NCBI RefSeq assembly: GCF_023073315.1
Contig: NZ_JADPJH010000011.1
Coordinates: forward strand, 104,494 to 168,493
Length of the DNA stretch: 64,000 bases
Direction of reading: 5' to 3'
DNA from: Bradyrhizobium sp. 1
GTDB taxonomy: Bacteria > Pseudomonadota > Alphaproteobacteria > Rhizobiales > Xanthobacteraceae
Under the pieces are notes generated by a model. That model had not been told where the DNA came from and did no database searches. It worked only from the letters and a program-made list of their open reading frames with translations. The position numbers were made by a program, and so were the translations under genes. The number at the start of each line of letters is the position of its first letter. Position 1 is the stretch's first letter. Shown here piece after piece: positions 46,599 to 55,175 of the stretch.

Positions 46599-47462
46599 CT
46601 AAACCACCGTCCTGTGCCGCGCGATGCAGGTCTTCAGCACCTCGTCCATCGGCTTGCCCCACCAGTCGTTGGAGAAAATCTCGATTTCCGAATAGCCGGC
46701 AAAGCCCTGCGCTTCGACGGCGGCACGTGCCGATTTGATGTCGATGACGCCATCGCCCATCATGCCGCGGTCGTTGAGGATGTCTTTTGTCGGCACCAGC
46801 CAGTCGCAGACATGGAACGCGAGCAGGCGATCCTTGCCAGCACGTGCGATCTGGCCCGACAACTCCGGGTCCCACCAGATGTGATAGACGTCGAGCGCGA
46901 CGCCGAGCATGCCGCTACGATCAGGGTCGAGCCGGTCGCAGATGTCGAGCGCCTGCTTTGTGGTGTTCACGCAGGCGCGGTCGGCCGCGTAGGCCGGATG
47001 CAAGGGCTCGATGGCCAGCGGCAGCTTTGCCTGCCTCGCGTAGTCGAGCATCTCGCTCAGTGCTTCCTCGACCTGCCCGCGCGCCGCCACGATGTCCCTC
47101 GATGCCTCGCTGCCCGGCCTCGAATATTGCGGCAGGCCGCCGACGACCAGCACGATGCAGGGCGCGCCAAGTGCCTTGGCTTCATCGACACAACGCCGGT
47201 TGTCGTCACGTACCTCGTCCCGGCGCGACGCGTCCGAGGTGAACATGCCACCGCGGCAATAGCCGGAGAGATCGAGGCCGGCATCGCGCACCGCACGCGC
47301 GGCGCGATCGAGACCGACGGCGGCAATTTGGTCGCGCCAGGGATCGATGGCGCGGATGCCGTGCCTGGCACAGGCATCGATGATCTCGATGAGGTCACCC
47401 TGCTTGCGGACTGTCGCCGTGTTGAGCGACAGCCAGCGATGGTCGGACGAGAAATCGCGCAT
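46599..47462 (-). CDS. Sugar phosphate isomerase/epimerase (AP-endonuclease-2 TIM barrel)
   Basis: A 287-residue TIM-barrel protein of the xylose isomerase-like family. Family features are IDPWRDQIAAVGLDRAARAV, the IEPLHP strand (metal-ligand glutamate), VALDVYHIWWDPEL and EIEIFSNDWWGKP. The divalent-metal site would use Glu and His/Asp residues of those strands. The ATG at 47462 shares one base with the DUF993 stop (TGATG), so it is coupled to it. It is the last gene of the NitT-linked catabolic operon. A 69-base fragment of it is found as a relic at 45640-45708. Confidence 0.87.
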   Translation of the reverse strand: MRDFSSDHRWLSLNTATVRKQGDLIEIIDACARHGIRAIDPWRDQIAAVGLDRAARAVRDAGLDLSGYCRGGMFTSDASRRDEVRDDNRRCVDEAKALGAPCIVLVVGGLPQYSRPGSEASRDIVAARGQVEEALSEMLDYARQAKLPLAIEPLHPAYAADRACVNTTKQALDICDRLDPDRSGMLGVALDVYHIWWDPELSGQIARAGKDRLLAFHVCDWLVPTKDILNDRGMMGDGVIDIKSARAAVEAQGFAGYSEIEIFSNDWWGKPMDEVLKTCIARHRTVV

Positions 47463-48652
47463 CAGGATTCGATACCGTGGGTGGCGAGCACCGTCTTCAT
47501 CCGCTGCGTCGCGAGTTCAGGACTGGCGAGCAGGCCGGCCTTGTCCGCCAGACGGAACAGCTCGGCCAGATGCAACATCGAGCGTGTGCTCTCCTGACCG
47601 CCGACCATGGTGAAATGGTCCTGGTGGCCGTTGAGATACGCCATGAACACGACGCCGGTCTTGTAGAAGCGCGTCGGCGCCTTGAAGATGTGGCGCGAGA
47701 GCGGCACCGTCGGGCCTAGCACATCGTGGAAGCCGGCCTCGTCCCCAGCAGCCAGCCGCGACAGCGCGTAGGACGCCGCCGGTGCGATCGCGTCAAAAAT
47801 GCCAAGCAGCGCATGCGAAAAGCCCTGCTCGTCGCCTGCGATCAGCTCCGCATAATTGAAATCGTCGCCGGTGTACATTTTGATACGCTTGTCCAGGCGG
47901 CGGCGCATGTCGATCTCGCGCTGCTTGTCGAGCAGCGAAACTTTTACGCCATCGACCTTGGCCGCATTATTGTTGATGATGGCTACCGCGATATCCATCG
48001 CCTTGCCGAGATCCTTGGTGCCCCAATATCCCGTGAGGGCAGGATCGAACATGTCGCCGAGCCAGTGGATGATCACGGGCTCACGCACCTGCGACAGCAC
48101 ACGGTTATAGACCTTCGCGTAGTCGTCGGCGCTACGACCGAGTTTTGCCAGCGCGCGCGATGCCATCAGGATGATGCGACCGCCAACCTTTTCCACCGCA
48201 GAGATTTGCTCCTCATAGGCGCGGATCACGTCGTCGAGGCTCCTGGCGTCCTCGACCGCGAGATGATCGGTGCCGGCACCGGAGAACACCAGCGCGTTGC
48301 GCCGCTTGGCCGCGGACACCGAACGCGTGATCAGCTCCAGCGACGTCCGCCAGTCCAGCCCCATGCCGCGCTGCGCGGTGTCCATGGCTTCGGCGACGCC
48401 GAGGCCGAGGTCCCAGACGTGCTCGCGAAAGGCGATGGTCTTGTCCCAGTCGACCGCAGCGGAGAGCCAGGGATCGTTGTCCGCGAAGGGATCGACGACC
48501 GTGTGCACGGCGGAGAACGCGATGCGGTTCAGCGGGCCCTCGAGCTTCGCGGGAAAACTTCGCGAGGCCGCGAGCCGATAAGTCTCGATCGAGCGATCGG
48601 CCTTCGGCAGCTTGAGCGACAATGACGACATGGGCAGGACGGGCTTGTTCAT
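47462..48652 (-). CDS. DUF993 family protein (dihydrodipicolinate synthase-like aldolase)
   Basis: A 396-residue member of DUF993, related to the dihydrodipicolinate synthase TIM-barrel class, which uses a Schiff-base lysine. Candidate lysine is Lys237 in VDGVKVSLLDKQ; other family parts are IHWLGDMFDPALTGYWG and FNYAELIAGDEQGFSHALLGIFDAIAP. An aldol-type cleavage in sugar acid breakdown is plausible but unproven. The start at 48652 has GAGAGG upstream; the longer frame to 48700 runs into a palindromic repeat whose reading (LRRFAPRNDG) is an artefact. Confidence 0.82.
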   Translation of the reverse strand: MNKPVLPMSSLSLKLPKADRSIETYRLAASRSFPAKLEGPLNRIAFSAVHTVVDPFADNDPWLSAAVDWDKTIAFREHVWDLGLGVAEAMDTAQRGMGLDWRTSLELITRSVSAAKRRNALVFSGAGTDHLAVEDARSLDDVIRAYEEQISAVEKVGGRIILMASRALAKLGRSADDYAKVYNRVLSQVREPVIIHWLGDMFDPALTGYWGTKDLGKAMDIAVAIINNNAAKVDGVKVSLLDKQREIDMRRRLDKRIKMYTGDDFNYAELIAGDEQGFSHALLGIFDAIAPAASYALSRLAAGDEAGFHDVLGPTVPLSRHIFKAPTRFYKTGVVFMAYLNGHQDHFTMVGGQESTRSMLHLAELFRLADKAGLLASPELATQRMKTVLATHGIES

Positions 48653-48670
48653 GATTTCAGACCTCTCCCC

Positions 48671-48755
48671 GTCATTGCGAGGAGCGAAGCGACGAAGCAA
48701 TCCAGACTGCCACCGCAGAGGGGCTCTGGATTGCTTCGCTTCGCTCGCAATGACG
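48671..48755. repeat. Inverted intergenic repeat, TCATTGCGAGGAGCG family
   Basis: GTCATTGCGAGGAGCGAAGC...GCAATCCAG on the left is complementary to CTGGATTGCTTCGC...CGCAATGAC on the right, forming a long imperfect hairpin of about 85 bases. It separates two genes of the same operon and could act as an mRNA processing or stability element. The type is widespread in rhizobial chromosomes (from memory). Confidence 0.8.
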
Positions 48756-48788
48756 GCTCAACAAACATCGAGACTTATCCAATAAACC

Positions 48789-49940
48789 TCAAACCTTGAT
48801 CGGGGCGACGTCGATCCAGCGCCGCTCCTTCCAGCTCTTCAGCGCGCATTCGGCGAGCTGCACGCCCTTGACGCCTTCGAGCAGCGTGAACTTGTACGGC
48901 GCATCCTCGTAGACGTGGCGGATGAACATCTCCCATTGCTCCTTGAAGCCGTTGTCGTAGCTGACATTGTCGGGCAGCTTCTGCCAGTCGCCGTAGAAAT
49001 CGTGCAGCCGCTTCTCGTCGGGATTCCACACCGGCCGGGGCGTCGCCTGCCGCGCCTGGATCATGCAGTCGGTCAGGCCCGCGACCGCCGAGCCATGGGT
49101 GCCGTCGACCTGGAAGGTGACGAGGTCGTCGCGATAAACGCGCGTCACCCAGGACATGTTGATATGGGCGATGACGCCGCCCTCGAGCTGAAAGGTCGCG
49201 TAGGCGGAATCGTCCGCGGTCGCCTTGTACTTCTTGCCTTGCTCGTCGAAGCGCTCGGGAATGTCGGTGTTGCCGATGCAGACCACGCTCTTGACGTTGC
49301 CGAAGAGGTTGTCGAGCACGTAGCGCCAGTGGCACACCATATCCAGAATGATGCCACCGCCGTCCTCGTCGCGGTAGTTCCAGGACGGCCGCTGCGCCTC
49401 CTGCCAACCGCCTTCGAATACCCAATAGCCGAACTCGCCGCGCACCGAGAGGATGCGGCCGAAGAAACCGGAATCGCGCAGGAAGGCGATCTTCTTCAGG
49501 CCGGGCAGGAACAGCTTGTCCTGCACCGTGCCGTGCTTGACGCCCTTGGCGTTGGCGAGCTTGACGACTTCGAGAGCTTCCTCGAAGTTGGTCGCGATCG
49601 GCTTCTCGCAATAGACGTGCTTGCCGGCATTGATGGCCTGGGTCAGCAGGCTCGGGCGCGCCTGCGTGGTCGCGGCGTCGAAGAACATGGTGTCGTTCTT
49701 GTCGGCAAGCGCGGCATCGAGGTCGGTGGTCCAGCGCGTGATGTTGTACTGCTTCGCAAGCGCCTCGATCTTTTCGGCGCTGCGACCGACCAGGATCGGA
49801 TCGGGCATGATGCGATCGCCGTTCTTCAAGCGGACGCCGCCCTGCTCGCGGATCGCGACGATCGAGCGGATCAGATGCTGGTTGAGCCCCATGCGGCCGG
49901 TGACGCCGTTCATGATGAGGCCGAGGCGTTGGGTGGTCAT
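48789..49940 (-). CDS. Gfo/Idh/MocA family oxidoreductase
   Basis: A 383-residue NAD(P)-dependent sugar dehydrogenase-like protein. The Rossmann entry is GLIMNGVTGRMG (residues 7-18), and the catalytic lysine motif EKP occurs in YCEKPIATN (112-114). Both are diagnostic. The sugar substrate is unknown. GGGAGTAAT precedes the ATG at 49940, which comes five bases after the enolase-superfamily stop. In the operon it would oxidise the imported sugar or its derivative. Confidence 0.87.
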   Translation of the reverse strand: MTTQRLGLIMNGVTGRMGLNQHLIRSIVAIREQGGVRLKNGDRIMPDPILVGRSAEKIEALAKQYNITRWTTDLDAALADKNDTMFFDAATTQARPSLLTQAINAGKHVYCEKPIATNFEEALEVVKLANAKGVKHGTVQDKLFLPGLKKIAFLRDSGFFGRILSVRGEFGYWVFEGGWQEAQRPSWNYRDEDGGGIILDMVCHWRYVLDNLFGNVKSVVCIGNTDIPERFDEQGKKYKATADDSAYATFQLEGGVIAHINMSWVTRVYRDDLVTFQVDGTHGSAVAGLTDCMIQARQATPRPVWNPDEKRLHDFYGDWQKLPDNVSYDNGFKEQWEMFIRHVYEDAPYKFTLLEGVKGVQLAECALKSWKERRWIDVAPIKV

Positions 49941-49945
49941 GCCAA

Positions 49946-51334
49946 TTACTCCCAAAGTGATGTTGGCTGTTGGAGCGGACGAAGCGCCGACCAATCCGGA
50001 TGGACCGAGGTGGCGAAGCCCACTGTGTTGAGCGATCCCGTCAGGAGATCGCCGTCGTGGATGGACAGCCGGATGCCCTGTCCGGCATCGGCGTAGAGAT
50101 CGGGATGCGCGGCAGCGAAGGCCTGAGCCTCAGAGGTGGGCGTGTCGCCAAAGCCGTCGACATAGTGATGGCCGTTGCGCTCGGCGTGGGCGATGCCGAT
50201 GAAGGCGCCGAGCGCCAGATCCTGCTGCACGGCGAGGCCGGCCTGGCAGGTCAGATCCTCGCCGGTCACGAAGAACGTTTCGGCACCGGAGGTCCATTTC
50301 GCCGCGCGTGTCGCGTTGATGATGGACTTGTAAAGGCCCTTGCAGGACTTTGAGGAGATGCCGCGATAGCCGAGTGGCCTCATTTTGAGGAAGGCATCAT
50401 AAGAATCATCGGCTTCGTCGATGATGAAAGCCCGCTCAGCAAGCAAGCCAAGCGCGGTCTGCCAAGTGACGTCGCGCGGCATTGGCTGCTCGATATAGAG
50501 CAGCCTGGCCGCGATCGGCCGTAATGCTGCGTCGGCATCAAGCCGATTCATCAGCGTGCGCAAGGCAGCGAAGTCGGCGTATTGTTCGTTGGCGTCCAGC
50601 GAGACCTTGTAGTCGTGCTTCAGCGTGCCGAGCTCCTTGCCGATACACACCAGCCGAGACGCGTCTGCTTCCGGATCGCCCGACAGTTTTAGCTTGAAAT
50701 AGCGTGCGCCGGCATTTTCGCGCGCATCGGCCACGCCGCCCTCTCCCTCGATCTTGTCATCGAGGCCAACAGTGTGCCGGATCGCGACGCACGGCAAAGG
50801 CGTTCGTTCCTTCAGAAACCCTGCGATGTCGGCGCCGGTCAGATCAATCGACATCCGCCCATCGATGCCAGCAATGTTGTTCGCCATCCCGTCGAAAAAA
50901 CTCGTGCCGACTGCGCGCAACAGCGCGTCGAGAATCGCCTTGTCGATCTCCGCCGGACCATAGCTCGCGGCAAGCGGCGGAATATTCTCCTCCGCGCACG
51001 CTTTGACCTGAGCGCCGATGCACAATGCATGCAATCCAAATGCGGTTCGAAACTCAGCCTGCGCCAGATAAAGCCCGCGCGCGATTTCAAGCGAGCGGCG
51101 CAACTCGTCCACTGTCTGCTCAGGCGACAACTCCGGTCGCTTGTCGAACCATTTCGGCACCAGCAGTTCGGCGCTGGCGCCGACTGCGCTGCCCCTGCCC
51201 TCGACCTCGATCTCGACCCGCACGAACAGCTGCGGCGTCGCGTTGATCGTGATCGCGCCAAAGCGGAACGGCCGCGCGAATTGCACGGGACGTTCGAAGA
51301 AGGCGATGTCTCGCAGCTTCAGGCGGGGGGCCAT
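49946..51334 (-). CDS. Enolase-superfamily (mandelate racemase/sugar-acid dehydratase-like) enzyme
   Basis: A 462-residue enzyme of the enolase superfamily. Metal ligands are Asp247 (VSLDANEQY), Glu282 (YIEQP) and Asp306/Glu307 (IIDEADD). The general base is the KxK pair Lys214/Lys216 (FKLKLSG), with Lys329 (SSKSCKG) on the opposite side, as in the MLE/mandelate racemase branch. It likely dehydrates or racemises a sugar acid. It begins five bases after the ABC ATPase gene, so it belongs to the transport operon. Confidence 0.83.
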   Translation of the reverse strand: MAPRLKLRDIAFFERPVQFARPFRFGAITINATPQLFVRVEIEVEGRGSAVGASAELLVPKWFDKRPELSPEQTVDELRRSLEIARGLYLAQAEFRTAFGLHALCIGAQVKACAEENIPPLAASYGPAEIDKAILDALLRAVGTSFFDGMANNIAGIDGRMSIDLTGADIAGFLKERTPLPCVAIRHTVGLDDKIEGEGGVADARENAGARYFKLKLSGDPEADASRLVCIGKELGTLKHDYKVSLDANEQYADFAALRTLMNRLDADAALRPIAARLLYIEQPMPRDVTWQTALGLLAERAFIIDEADDSYDAFLKMRPLGYRGISSKSCKGLYKSIINATRAAKWTSGAETFFVTGEDLTCQAGLAVQQDLALGAFIGIAHAERNGHHYVDGFGDTPTSEAQAFAAAHPDLYADAGQGIRLSIHDGDLLTGSLNTVGFATSVHPDWSALRPLQQPTSLWE

Positions 51335-51339
51335 GGTCG

Positions 51340-52188
51340 TTAGTCCAGTGCACCTTGCGAGAAGAAATGCTTGCGGATGCGCTGCACGAGCTCGGTGAAG
51401 ACGGGGTCGGCCATCACGTCGAGCGAGCGCGGACGCGGCAGCGGCACGTCGTAGATCGCGGCGACCGCGCCGGGCCGCTCGGTCATGACCAGCACGCGGT
51501 CGGCGAGAAACACAGCCTCCGGAATCGAATGCGTGATCAGCAGCACCGTCTTCCTGGTCTCGCGCTGGATCCGCATCAATTCGACATTCATGCGTTCGCG
51601 CGTCAGCGCATCGAGCGCGCCGAACGGCTCGTCCATCAGCATGATTTTGGGATCATGCACCAGCGCGCGGCAGATCGAGGCGCGCTGCTGCATGCCGCCG
51701 GAGAGCTGCCAGGGCAACTTCTTCTCGAAACCTTCGAGGCCGACCATCTTCAACAGCGCCTTGGCGCGTTCGAGATAGGTTTGCCGCGGCAACCTCTTCA
51801 TGTCGATCGGCAGCATCACGTTGGAGAGGATGTTGCGCCATGGCAGCAGCAGCGCGTTCTGGAATACGATGCCGACATTGCCGTGCGGCTTCGTCACCTT
51901 CTCGCCTTCGACCAGGACCTCGCCCGCGGTCGGCGGCAGCAATCCCGAGATCAACTTGAGCAACGTGGACTTGCCGCAGCCGCTTGGGCCGACCACGACA
52001 AAGAACTCGCCCTCGTTGATGTGAAAATCGAGCGGCCGCAGCGACGGCACATCGCCGTCGCGCGTCCGGTAGGTTTTCGACACGCCGGACAGCTTGATGC
52101 CCGACGCATCGCCCGCAGCCCGGTCGCTCACCAGTCTCAGATGCGCGGCCGGCTGCACGGTGTCACTCACGACTGTCGCAGGTTTCAC
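51340..52188 (-). CDS. NitT/TauT-type ABC transporter ATP-binding protein
   Basis: A 282-residue ATPase of the nitrate/sulfonate/taurine group. Walker A is GPSGCGKS (67-74), the signature LSGGMQQR, Walker B IMLMDEPFGALD. Its ATG overlaps the binding-protein stop (ATGA). It energises import by the permease at 53229-54038. The ligand of this class can be a wide range of small acids, so the ATPase does not identify the solute. Confidence 0.92.
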   Translation of the reverse strand: MKPATVVSDTVQPAAHLRLVSDRAAGDASGIKLSGVSKTYRTRDGDVPSLRPLDFHINEGEFFVVVGPSGCGKSTLLKLISGLLPPTAGEVLVEGEKVTKPHGNVGIVFQNALLLPWRNILSNVMLPIDMKRLPRQTYLERAKALLKMVGLEGFEKKLPWQLSGGMQQRASICRALVHDPKIMLMDEPFGALDALTRERMNVELMRIQRETRKTVLLITHSIPEAVFLADRVLVMTERPGAVAAIYDVPLPRPRSLDVMADPVFTELVQRIRKHFFSQGALD

Positions 52189-53177
52189 GAGCCACTCTTC
52201 GGCAGGTAGTCGTTGGTGTAGAAGGCCTTCGGATTCTCCTTGGCCTTGGCATCGAGGCCGCCATATTCGACCATCAGATTGACGCTGTCCGTCATGTTCT
52301 GGTCGGTGACCTGGAACGGCCGCTTGCTCTTGGTCTCCGCGGTCCGGTAGAGCGGAATGGTCAGCTCAAAGCCCTGCGTCAGCGTATCGATCTTGCCGCC
52401 CTTGGGATTGGCATCGAGGATCGACTGCGCAGCCGCCTTCGGCTCCTTCTCGGCAGCCTCGACCGCCTTGGTCGTCGCCGACATGAAGCGGCGGACGAGA
52501 TCGGCATTGGCCTTCACATAGTCGGTGTTGGCGATGATGCCTGACGAAACCATGTTGATACCGTAGTCGGCGAACTTGATCGGATAGACATCCTTGCCGG
52601 TGGCGTCCTTGATCTTCATCGACTGGTCCATGACGTAGCCGAGCAAGAGATCAGCCTGGCCGTTGATGACGGCGTTGAGTTTTGTCTGGCCGTCGCCGGC
52701 AACCGTGGTGAAGTCGCTCTCCTTCAGGCCGGTCTTCTTCAGGAACAGCGGCCATATCTGCGTCATGGAGTCCGCCGGCGTGATCGCCACCGTCTTGCCC
52801 TTGATGTCTTCGGGCTTCCTGATGTTCTTGTCGGCAAAGCCCATGGCGGACATCGGGCTGGTCTGGAGCAGCACGCCGGTCGCAACCACGGGCGCGCCCT
52901 TGATCGCGGCGCGCATCATGGTGGGAACGTCGACATAGCCGAAGTCGGCCGTCTTGGCGGCGACGGCCTGCGTGGTTGCAGCCGAGCCGCGGCCTTCCTG
53001 GATCTCGAGGTCGATGCCTTCGGCGGCGTAAATGCCCTTGGCCTTGCCGTAATAGAACGGCGCATGCTCGCCATAGACGTACCAGTTCAGCATCAGCACG
53101 ACCTTGTCCGCCGCCTGCGCCGGCATCGCCGCGAATACCATCAGCGCCGCCGAGACAGCTCCTATCCACCGCTTCAT
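52185..53177 (-). CDS. NitT/TauT-type substrate-binding protein (NMT1/THI5-like)
   Basis: A 330-residue periplasmic binding protein. The Sec signal peptide is MKRWIGAVSAALMVFAAMPAQAAD, with cleavage after AQA. The mature start VVLMLNWYVYGEHAPFYYGKAKGIYAAEGIDLEI is the NMT1/SsuA-like pattern. No thiamin riboswitch or thiamin gene is nearby, so a pyrimidine ligand is not supported. GGGAGAGTG precedes the ATG at 53177; a GTG two codons earlier is less likely. Confidence 0.92.
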   Translation of the reverse strand: MKRWIGAVSAALMVFAAMPAQAADKVVLMLNWYVYGEHAPFYYGKAKGIYAAEGIDLEIQEGRGSAATTQAVAAKTADFGYVDVPTMMRAAIKGAPVVATGVLLQTSPMSAMGFADKNIRKPEDIKGKTVAITPADSMTQIWPLFLKKTGLKESDFTTVAGDGQTKLNAVINGQADLLLGYVMDQSMKIKDATGKDVYPIKFADYGINMVSSGIIANTDYVKANADLVRRFMSATTKAVEAAEKEPKAAAQSILDANPKGGKIDTLTQGFELTIPLYRTAETKSKRPFQVTDQNMTDSVNLMVEYGGLDAKAKENPKAFYTNDYLPKSGS

Positions 53178-53228
53178 CGTCACTCTCCCTTGTCTTTATG
53201 TTTCGGCCGTTGGTGGCCGTTGCTTGAG

Positions 53229-54038
53229 TTAAGAGGCGAAAATCACGTCCTCGCGCTGGCTGACATGCCAGGGAATGACCAGCTTCTCGATCCGGTCCAC
53301 GATCCAGAACAGGATCACGCCGAGCAGAGCGAGAATGACGAGCGCCGCGAACATCGTCGGCAGGTCGAACGTGCCGATCGAGCGCTGCATCACGTAGCCG
53401 ATGCCGGAATTGGAGCCGACGAACTCACCGACGACGGCGCCGACCACGGCGAGCGTCACCGACACTTTGAGCCCGGAGAAGATCGCGGGCAGCGCATGCG
53501 GCAGGTTCACCGCGAGGAAAACCCGGAACCGACTGCCCTGCATGGCGCGGGCGAGATCGACCATGTCGGGGTCGACGGACTTGAAACCCTGCACGGCCGA
53601 GACCACCACCGGGAAGAAGCCGAGCAGGAACGCCGAGATCACCTTTGGGATGATGCCGAAGCCGAACCAGACCACGAACAGCGGCGCGATCGCAATCTTC
53701 GGCACGGACTGGGAGAACACCAGCAGCGGATAGACGTAGCTCTCCACCGTCTTCGAGCCCGCGATCAGCATCGCCACGGGGATGCCGAACAGCGCCGAGA
53801 GCATAAAGCCGCAGACGGTCGCATAGGTGGTCGGCCAGGACTGGCGCAGCAGTTCCGGCCAGTCGGTGCGCAGCACAGCAAGGACATCGCCCGGCGACGG
53901 GATCTGGTAGGCGGGAATTTTGAACAGCCGGATCGCGAGATCCCAGGCCACGACAATGAAGACGAGGAACAGAAACGGCCGCACCCAGGCCGCGTTCAGC
54001 ACCTTTGACACCGCACTCTGCGGCTTCAATTCAGCCAC
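53229..54038 (-). CDS. NitT/TauT-type ABC transporter permease
   Basis: A 269-residue inner-membrane permease with about six hydrophobic segments and a EAA-like loop ending in FLAVNLPHALPAIFSGLKVSVTLAVVGAVVGEFVGSNSGIGYVM (in part), typical of SsuC/TauC. It starts the minus-strand operon, with 51 bases to the binding-protein gene. It is probably transcribed from the region around 54040-54160; a palindromic repeat lies just upstream of that. Confidence 0.92.
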   Translation of the reverse strand: MAELKPQSAVSKVLNAAWVRPFLFLVFIVVAWDLAIRLFKIPAYQIPSPGDVLAVLRTDWPELLRQSWPTTYATVCGFMLSALFGIPVAMLIAGSKTVESYVYPLLVFSQSVPKIAIAPLFVVWFGFGIIPKVISAFLLGFFPVVVSAVQGFKSVDPDMVDLARAMQGSRFRVFLAVNLPHALPAIFSGLKVSVTLAVVGAVVGEFVGSNSGIGYVMQRSIGTFDLPTMFAALVILALLGVILFWIVDRIEKLVIPWHVSQREDVIFAS

Positions 54039-54165
54039 GTCTCACTCCCGGTATTCTTGTTCGTTCGGGGAGAAATTAACCGATTGGATAAATACTGTCC
54101 AGAGGATTCCCTGTGACGTTTTGTGCAGGTTCCGGGGCTTTTTGGCGACCGGCGGAATCGACGCT

Positions 54166-54304
54166 CTCGTGTCCCGGACGCGCTGCAACGCCCTATAGCG
54201 TTGCTGCGCTGAGCCGGGACCCAGAGACGTCGTACTCCGCAGTTGCATGGGGCCCCGGCTCTGCAGCGCACCGCAAGAGCGCTGCGCTGCGTCCGGGGCA
54301 CGAG
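54166..54304. repeat. Palindromic intergenic repeat, GTCCCGGACGC family (copy 2)
   Basis: Outer ends CTCGTGTCCCGGACGC and GCGTCCGGGGCACGAG are inverted repeats with one mismatch, about 139 bases apart end to end. Inside lie two further hairpins (GAGCCGGGAC region and GCAGCGCACCGC/GCGCTGCGCTGC). It sits between the TetR gene and the NitT operon on the same strand. Confidence 0.8.
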
Positions 54305-54321
54305 ACCACCCGGGCTAAGGG

Positions 54322-55059
54322 CTAAACCGTCTGCGCCACGGCCGCGCGCGACTTCGGCGCCTTGGCGATCTCGAACAGCGCCACCGATCGCCCCGTCAGC
54401 GCGGCCAGCACCAGTCCCGACATATGCGAAAGCCGCTCGTCCTTGGCTTTCGTGTCCAAGAGATCGCGCCCGAAGATCACGCTCAGCGTGGCCGAATTCG
54501 AGAGATAGAAGAAGCTGAGCGCCGCGATCGAGATATAGAGCTGCACCGGATCGACCGCGACCTGGAAGTCGCCGCTGTCAACGCCGCGCCGCACCACGGT
54601 GCGGATCATCTCGACGAAGGGCGAGTGCATCGACTTCACCTTGGTCGATTTCTTCAGGTGTTTTGCGCGCGCGAGGTTCTCGGTCTGCAGCAGCGACAGG
54701 AACTCGGGGTTGCGCAGGAAGTAGCTCCAGGTGAACTCGATCAGGCGGCGGATGGCCTCGGGCGGATCGAGATGCTCGAGATCGAGCCCGCGCTCCTCGC
54801 TGCGGATCTGGTCATAGGCGCCTTCGAGCACCGCCAGATACAGCTCGTCCTTGTTGCCGACGTGGTAGTACAGCATGCGCTTGTTGGCGCCGGCCTTGGC
54901 CGCGATGCGGTCGACGCGGGCGCCGGCGAGCCCATGGGTGGAGAATTCCTGCTTCGCGGCTTCGAGAATGCGCAGCCGCATCCCCTCGGGATCGCGCTGC
55001 CATTTCAGAGTTCGCTTTGCCTGTGCCTTCGCCAAACCGGGTGCTCGCTGAGTGCTCAC
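54322..55059 (-). CDS. TetR/AcrR family transcriptional regulator
   Basis: A 245-residue regulator. The N-terminal domain has the TetR helix-turn-helix (AAKQEFSTHGLAGARVDRIAAKAGANKRMLYYHVGNKDEL in part). The C-terminal domain is RutR-like by length. It lies upstream of, and on the same strand as, the NitT-linked operon, with a 283-base gap containing a repeat, so it may control that operon, but no operator was found. The alternative is control of the divergent region near 56 kb. Confidence 0.88.
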   Translation of the reverse strand: MSTQRAPGLAKAQAKRTLKWQRDPEGMRLRILEAAKQEFSTHGLAGARVDRIAAKAGANKRMLYYHVGNKDELYLAVLEGAYDQIRSEERGLDLEHLDPPEAIRRLIEFTWSYFLRNPEFLSLLQTENLARAKHLKKSTKVKSMHSPFVEMIRTVVRRGVDSGDFQVAVDPVQLYISIAALSFFYLSNSATLSVIFGRDLLDTKAKDERLSHMSGLVLAALTGRSVALFEIAKAPKSRAAVAQTV

Positions 55060-55099
55060 TAAACGCGTGTAACACGCGGGCGGGCGTTTGAGAACGATC

Positions 55100-55160
55100 T
55101 CGTGCCCCGGACGCAGCGCGGCGCTTCTTCAGCGGTGCGCTGCAGAGCGTCCGGGACACG
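55100..55160. repeat. Palindromic intergenic repeat, GTCCCGGACGC family (copy 3, half-length)
   Basis: CGTGCCCCGGACGC and GCGTCCGGGACACG form an inverted repeat with one mismatch around a short GC-rich loop (AGCGCGGCGCTTCTTCAGCG). It is half the length of the other two copies. It occupies the gap between the VOC and TetR genes. Confidence 0.75.
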
Positions 55161-55175
55161 ATACCGTACGTTTCC

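Noticed and set aside
46393..46602. Small plus-strand open frame after the antitoxin gene
   Set aside because: No ribosome-binding site or homology signal, and it ends inside the antisense isomerase gene.
48653..48700. Upstream extension of the DUF993 gene
   Set aside because: It reads LRRFAPRNDG from an intergenic repeat, a known type of false N-terminus; the internal ATG has a ribosome-binding site.
52185..54038. Thiamin-precursor import because the binding protein resembles NMT1/THI5
   Set aside because: No thiamin riboswitch or thiamin biosynthesis gene is present, and downstream genes are sugar-type enzymes.
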